Part shown: piece after piece, positions 13,552 through 16,070 of the stretch
Numbering within the stretch: the first letter of the stretch is position 1
Layout of the letters: every line of letters begins with the position of its first letter
Assembly: GCA_021793115.1 (NCBI GenBank)
Contig: JAJYTJ010000083.1
Coordinates: 1-16,070 of the forward strand
Length of the DNA stretch: 16,070 bases
Direction of reading: 5' to 3'
Source of the DNA: Actinomycetes bacterium
Lineage (GTDB): Bacteria; Actinomycetota; Actinomycetes; Actinomycetales; Cellulomonadaceae
The notes under the pieces: generated by a model
Databases searched by the model: none
The model's input: the letters and a program-made list of their open reading frames with translations, nothing else
What the model was told of the DNA's origin: nothing
Made by a program: the position numbers and the translations under genes

Positions 13552-13821
13552 ATGGCAACAGCGTTCGGCAGACGGCAGCGGGGCGCGGATCGCACCTCGC
13601 TCGAGCCGTACAGCGCGACGCGGCGCACGCTGCAAGCCCGCGTCACCTACGAGCAGTTCGACAAGGCGCACCGGGCTGCTGAGGCCCTCGGTGTGAGCAT
13701 CGCGGGCCTCGTCGCTGAGCTGGTCGACCGCCTCGAGCTCGACGAGCACGGGCACCCCGGCTGGACGTCGCGCTACGCGCCAGCGCCCGACCCCGACGAG
13801 CCGCTGGACCTCAGCGCGTGA
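13552..13821 (+). CDS. Ribbon-helix-helix protein (89 aa)
   Basis: Small DNA-binding protein. Residues ~25-66 fit a ribbon-helix-helix: strand TLQARVT, helix A EQFDKAHRAAEALG, turn VSIA, helix B GLVAELVDRLELDE. A Pro/Asp-rich tail follows. ATG 13552 is the first start after the integrase gene; the long open frame upstream is a shadow of the integrase. The gene is followed by a strong terminator at 13840-13871 and so closes the rightward unit that includes int. It could be a repressor of the element or a directionality factor for the recombinase. It is the third RHH protein in the window and differs from the other two. Confidence 0.65.
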   Translation: MATAFGRRQRGADRTSLEPYSATRRTLQARVTYEQFDKAHRAAEALGVSIAGLVAELVDRLELDEHGHPGWTSRYAPAPDPDEPLDLSA

Positions 13822-13839
13822 GCGCTCCGTAGACGAGCA

Positions 13840-13871
13840 GGAGGCCCACCCCCGGCCAGGGGCGGGCCTCC
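13840..13871 (+). terminator. Strong hairpin terminator
   Basis: GGAGGCCC (13840-13847) pairs perfectly with GGGCCTCC (13864-13871), and an inner CCCC/GGGG pair extends the stem. It begins 18 bases after the RHH stop. It resembles phage and actinobacterial terminators and separates the integrase unit from the next gene. No T-run follows. Confidence 0.75.
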
Positions 13872-13984
13872 AGAAGTGCTGAGCAGCTGGGTGGCTGCTC
13901 GATGACCCGAACCGTTTCACCAGCAGAATCGAGGTCGAGGACCACGATACCGAGCACCGCCCGACAGGGCCCGGCGATCGGCGC

Positions 13985-14006
13985 AGTGTCGAGCAACCTT
14001 GACGCT
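13985..14006. promoter_or_regulatory. 22-bp dyad, copy 2 (operator candidate)
   Basis: AGTGTCGAGC, AA is implicit in the centre, CCTTGACGCT: a dyad with 7 of 10 arm positions paired, ending 6 bases before ATG 14013. It matches the dyad at 6269-6290 at 18 of 22 positions in the same orientation. The position suggests an operator over the start of the next gene. Confidence 0.4.
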
Positions 14007-14012
14007 CCGCCG

Positions 14013-15485
14013 ATGACGCGTGCGGACCGGGCCACGTTCCGTCCGGAGTTCGCGGCACGGTTCGCCCGGCTGCTCGAGGTTGCCGGCGGCCGGCGTGCCC
14101 TGGAGGCCCAGGGCGCCCTCGCGTTGCTGTGGCACGTGCACGCCACCGCCTCGGGGTTCATCCCGCTGCGCGCCGACGAGGCCGCCGGCGTGCTCGGTGT
14201 CGACGCCCGCACATGGCGCGCCCTGGCCCGTGCGCTGGTCGAGGCCGGCCTGCTCGAGGTGCACGACCACGGCTACGCGGTACCCGACGCCGGCGCCCTG
14301 GAGGGCACCACAACGGCGCGCGGCACCGCCGGCTACCTGCGCACCCACCGGCCCACCTACGGCGGGCTTGTCGAGCGGGTGCAGCGCGCCGGCGTGCTCG
14401 AGCACCGCCGCGGCGCCTACACCCTGGCCGCCCTGGGCCTGCTGGAGGTGCTGCGCACCTCGCACGCCAACTGGTCCACCGGGGTAGCGCGCTGGTCGAC
14501 CGCCGCGGCCGGCCGCGAGCTCGCGCTGGGCGCCCGCACGATCGCCGGCTACCTGCTGCTGCTCGAGCACGCGCTGGTGCTCGAGCGCACCGGCACCCGA
14601 GTGCGGGTCCTGGGGTGGCGGACGCTGACGTTCGGGCCGCCGTGGCGCCGGCCCGCGGAGGTCCTCGAGGCGCACAACGTGCACGGTTCTGTGGACGGCC
14701 AGGTGCACAACTCGACCGATTCGAGCGTGCCCAAGTCCCGTGCTGAAGTCACGAACCTCCCCCTACCCCCGGCGAGCGCCACGCCGGCCCTGGGCGAGCT
14801 GCACGCACGGCGGGGGGAGCACGAACACCTGCCCCAACTGCTCCAGGCGCTGGCCGAGCGGCTGCCAGCCGCCGGCTTCGCCGCCTGGAGGCGTCCGGTG
14901 CGCGCGCAGCTGTCGCACGCGCTGGCCGCCGCGCGCGGCGACGTCGCCGGCCTGGCCGACGAGCTGCTGCGCCGGCCGTTCACGAACGCCAACGACGTGC
15001 CCTCGGTGCTGGCCTACCGGTGCGCCGGCGCCGTGGAGGTCGTCCGCTCTCGGCAGGCGTCGCACGCGGCCGCCGAACGGCTGCGCGCAGCTCGTGCCGA
15101 GCAGCGCGCGGTCGACCACGCAGCAGACGCCGCGCTGCACGATGAACAGGCCCGCGGCCAGCACGTCGTCGACGTCGCCGGCGAGCTCTGGCCGGCCGTG
15201 CTCGACACCGTGGCCGCCGGCCTGCCATGGGCTACCCGGCCCGGCACCCCCGGACACACCGCCGGCCGCCAGCGGATGCTCGAGGCGACCGTCCGCACCC
15301 GCGTGCTGGAGCACGCCGACGAGCTCGCGCGCGCTGGGTGGGGTTTGACAGGTCATGGTGGAAGGAGCAGTACGGGGCACAGTTGGCGAGGCTGGTCCGC
15401 CCGCCGTCGCGATCCCACCAGGCCAGGTGGTGCAGCTCGGTGTAGCGCAGCGGCATCCCGCAGCCCGGCCAGGCGCACGTCGTGA
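14013..15485 (+). CDS. Double winged-helix protein running into the element junction (490 aa as read)
   Basis: Likely a DNA-binding protein of the element. Two winged-helix-like units are visible at about residues 25-90 (LLWHVHATASGF through LVEAGLLEVHDHGYAV) and 150-215 (LALGARTIAGYLLLLEHALVLE). A linker of about 60 residues and a helical, Ala/Arg-rich C-terminal region follow. Its layout recalls plasmid replication or regulatory HTH proteins but I cannot name it. ATG 14013 is preferred over ATG 13902 because the extra 37 residues look unstructured and the dyad operator lies there. From about 15345 the frame reads the antisense of the HNH gene, so the last ~45 residues are probably not native: the authentic C-terminus was likely replaced or fused at the integration junction. 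Confidence 0.7.
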   Translation: MTRADRATFRPEFAARFARLLEVAGGRRALEAQGALALLWHVHATASGFIPLRADEAAGVLGVDARTWRALARALVEAGLLEVHDHGYAVPDAGALEGTTTARGTAGYLRTHRPTYGGLVERVQRAGVLEHRRGAYTLAALGLLEVLRTSHANWSTGVARWSTAAAGRELALGARTIAGYLLLLEHALVLERTGTRVRVLGWRTLTFGPPWRRPAEVLEAHNVHGSVDGQVHNSTDSSVPKSRAEVTNLPLPPASATPALGELHARRGEHEHLPQLLQALAERLPAAGFAAWRRPVRAQLSHALAAARGDVAGLADELLRRPFTNANDVPSVLAYRCAGAVEVVRSRQASHAAAERLRAARAEQRAVDHAADAALHDEQARGQHVVDVAGELWPAVLDTVAAGLPWATRPGTPGHTAGRQRMLEATVRTRVLEHADELARAGWGLTGHGGRSSTGHSWRGWSARRRDPTRPGGAARCSAAASRSPARRTS

Positions 15486-16070
15486 TCCCGGCCGCCAGCA
15501 GGGCCAGCCAGTGCCGACGCTGGAACAGTCGCGCACCCCGACCCAGGTCCAGCACCTGCCCGAAGGCGTCGACCACCGCGCGCGTCAGCGCGCAGTCGCA
15601 GAGCGCCCGCCCGATCTCCGATGCCGGCCAGGGCTGCCGCGTCTCGTCCAGCACCGGGTCCGCGCCCTCGAGCGCCGACACGAGATCGCTCGCCGAGCCG
15701 GCGGACGCTGCGCCGGCCGCACGTGGTCGGCGCAGCGCCGACCACGTCTCCTCCGTGAGCGTGACGACGGCCTCCACGGGCGCGTGCGCACCCGGCGTGG
15801 TGGCCCCGTCCGCGAGCGCCCGCTCGACCGCCACCATGAGCGCGTCGGCCTGCCGCTGCTCGCGGCTGCGGTCGTCGTCCACCGCCGGGCGCGGGCTGAA
15901 CGCGTCGAGCATCTTCTGCACCTTGTACCCGGCAACCGAGTCGAGCGCGCCCTTGATGAGGGCCCCGCCCGGCGTGTGCGAGACGACCAGGAACCGCGCC
16001 GCGCGCTGCTCGTCGTGCTGCCGCTGGCGCGTCACGGGGTCCAGCGACGCACTCATCGCCTTGAGGTGTC
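15232..16070 (-). pseudogene. DUF222/HNH endonuclease (13E12-like), truncated; 5' end beyond the window
   Basis: Host-type gene of the DUF222-HNH family (13E12 repeat family), predicted HNH nucleases often present in many copies in actinobacteria. The C-terminal part of DUF222 is visible (LDPVTR, then R-QADALM), then an HNH core: CAWPGC, ELHHLAWW, DRDGG, a conserved Asn and CSFHHDL. A family member should continue with V-H and a further tail; here the frame leaves the family after HHDL at about 15350 and reads antisense element DNA to a stop at 15232. ATG 16056 is internal: the frame is open to the window edge with family-like residues before it. The gene was most likely split by insertion, with its 3' part at the far end of the element. 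Confidence 0.8.
15340..15358. other. Presumed right attachment junction (element / DUF222-HNH gene)
   Basis: Homology to the DUF222/HNH family on the minus strand stops immediately after FHHDL, at about 15350. To the left the plus-strand element gene reads coherently to about residue 444. The crossover should therefore lie within TTTGACAGGTCATGG (15344-15358). The exact core cannot be set without the other junction or the empty site. Confidence 0.55.

Noticed and set aside
13902..14012. Earlier start (ATG 13902) for the double winged-helix gene
   Set aside because: The extra 37 residues are Ser/Thr/Pro-rich with no visible fold, and the segment contains a dyad suited to an operator.
823..15358. 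CCATGACCTG at 823-832 and inverted at 15349-15358 (presumed junction), as possible att repeats
   Set aside because: Inverted orientation, only 10 bp, and the first copy spans a region just inside a start codon; chance is the simpler explanation.
1..16070. CRISPR array
   Set aside because: The repeats seen have 10, 22 or 33 bp periods without unique spacers, and no cas genes are present.

Overview
The window is very GC-rich, with strong G/C third-position bias, many GTG starts and many four-base GTGA stop/start overlaps. This points to a high-GC actinobacterium; I cannot name the genus. Almost all of it looks like one integrated mobile element (plasmid-like prophage or integrative plasmid). 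The right end appears at about 15,345-15,352, where a chromosomal DUF222/HNH endonuclease gene is cut off just after its HNH motif. The left end is not in the window.

Layout. (1) 1-826: a small HTH gene on + and two tandem paralogous ~71-residue HTH genes on -, whose promoter carries three palindromes 22-23 bp apart. (2) 980-4705 (-): a translationally coupled operon of three different, catalytically complete tyrosine recombinases, with two unknown genes between the second and third. The middle recombinase appears to have a duplicated N-terminal core-binding domain. (3) 4789-5921 (-): a partition cassette of ParA and a ribbon-helix-helix (RHH) partner. (4) 6105-6177 (-): a complete tRNA-Asn(GUU). 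(5) 6267-8099 (-): a 610-residue protein that reads as alternating winged-helix and HTH modules. (6) 8108-11844 (+): a replication module made of a CopG-like small RHH protein, a winged-helix/zinc-ribbon putative initiator with in-gene 33-bp repeats, an iteron-like array with 21-22 bp spacing, an MCM-like AAA+ ATPase and a 67-residue coupled gene. (7) 11849-13821 (+): a large serine recombinase and another RHH protein, then a strong terminator. (8) 14013 onward (+): a double winged-helix protein whose frame runs across the element/chromosome junction. (9) to 16,070 (-): the interrupted DUF222/HNH gene.

Most striking is a hexamer (GTTAGC, GTGAGC or GTGAAC, either orientation) repeated at exactly 10-bp steps at three loci: before parA, before the first recombinase, and between the tRNA and the 610-residue gene. 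These are good candidates for a centromere/operator bound by the RHH partner of ParA, and would place partition and the recombinase operon under one regulator. The iteron array, initiator and MCM-like ATPase suggest autonomous theta-type replication. The serine recombinase probably integrates the element, and the tyrosine recombinases may serve resolution, inversion or transposition. The functional links are inferences; the sequence patterns were read directly by eye.
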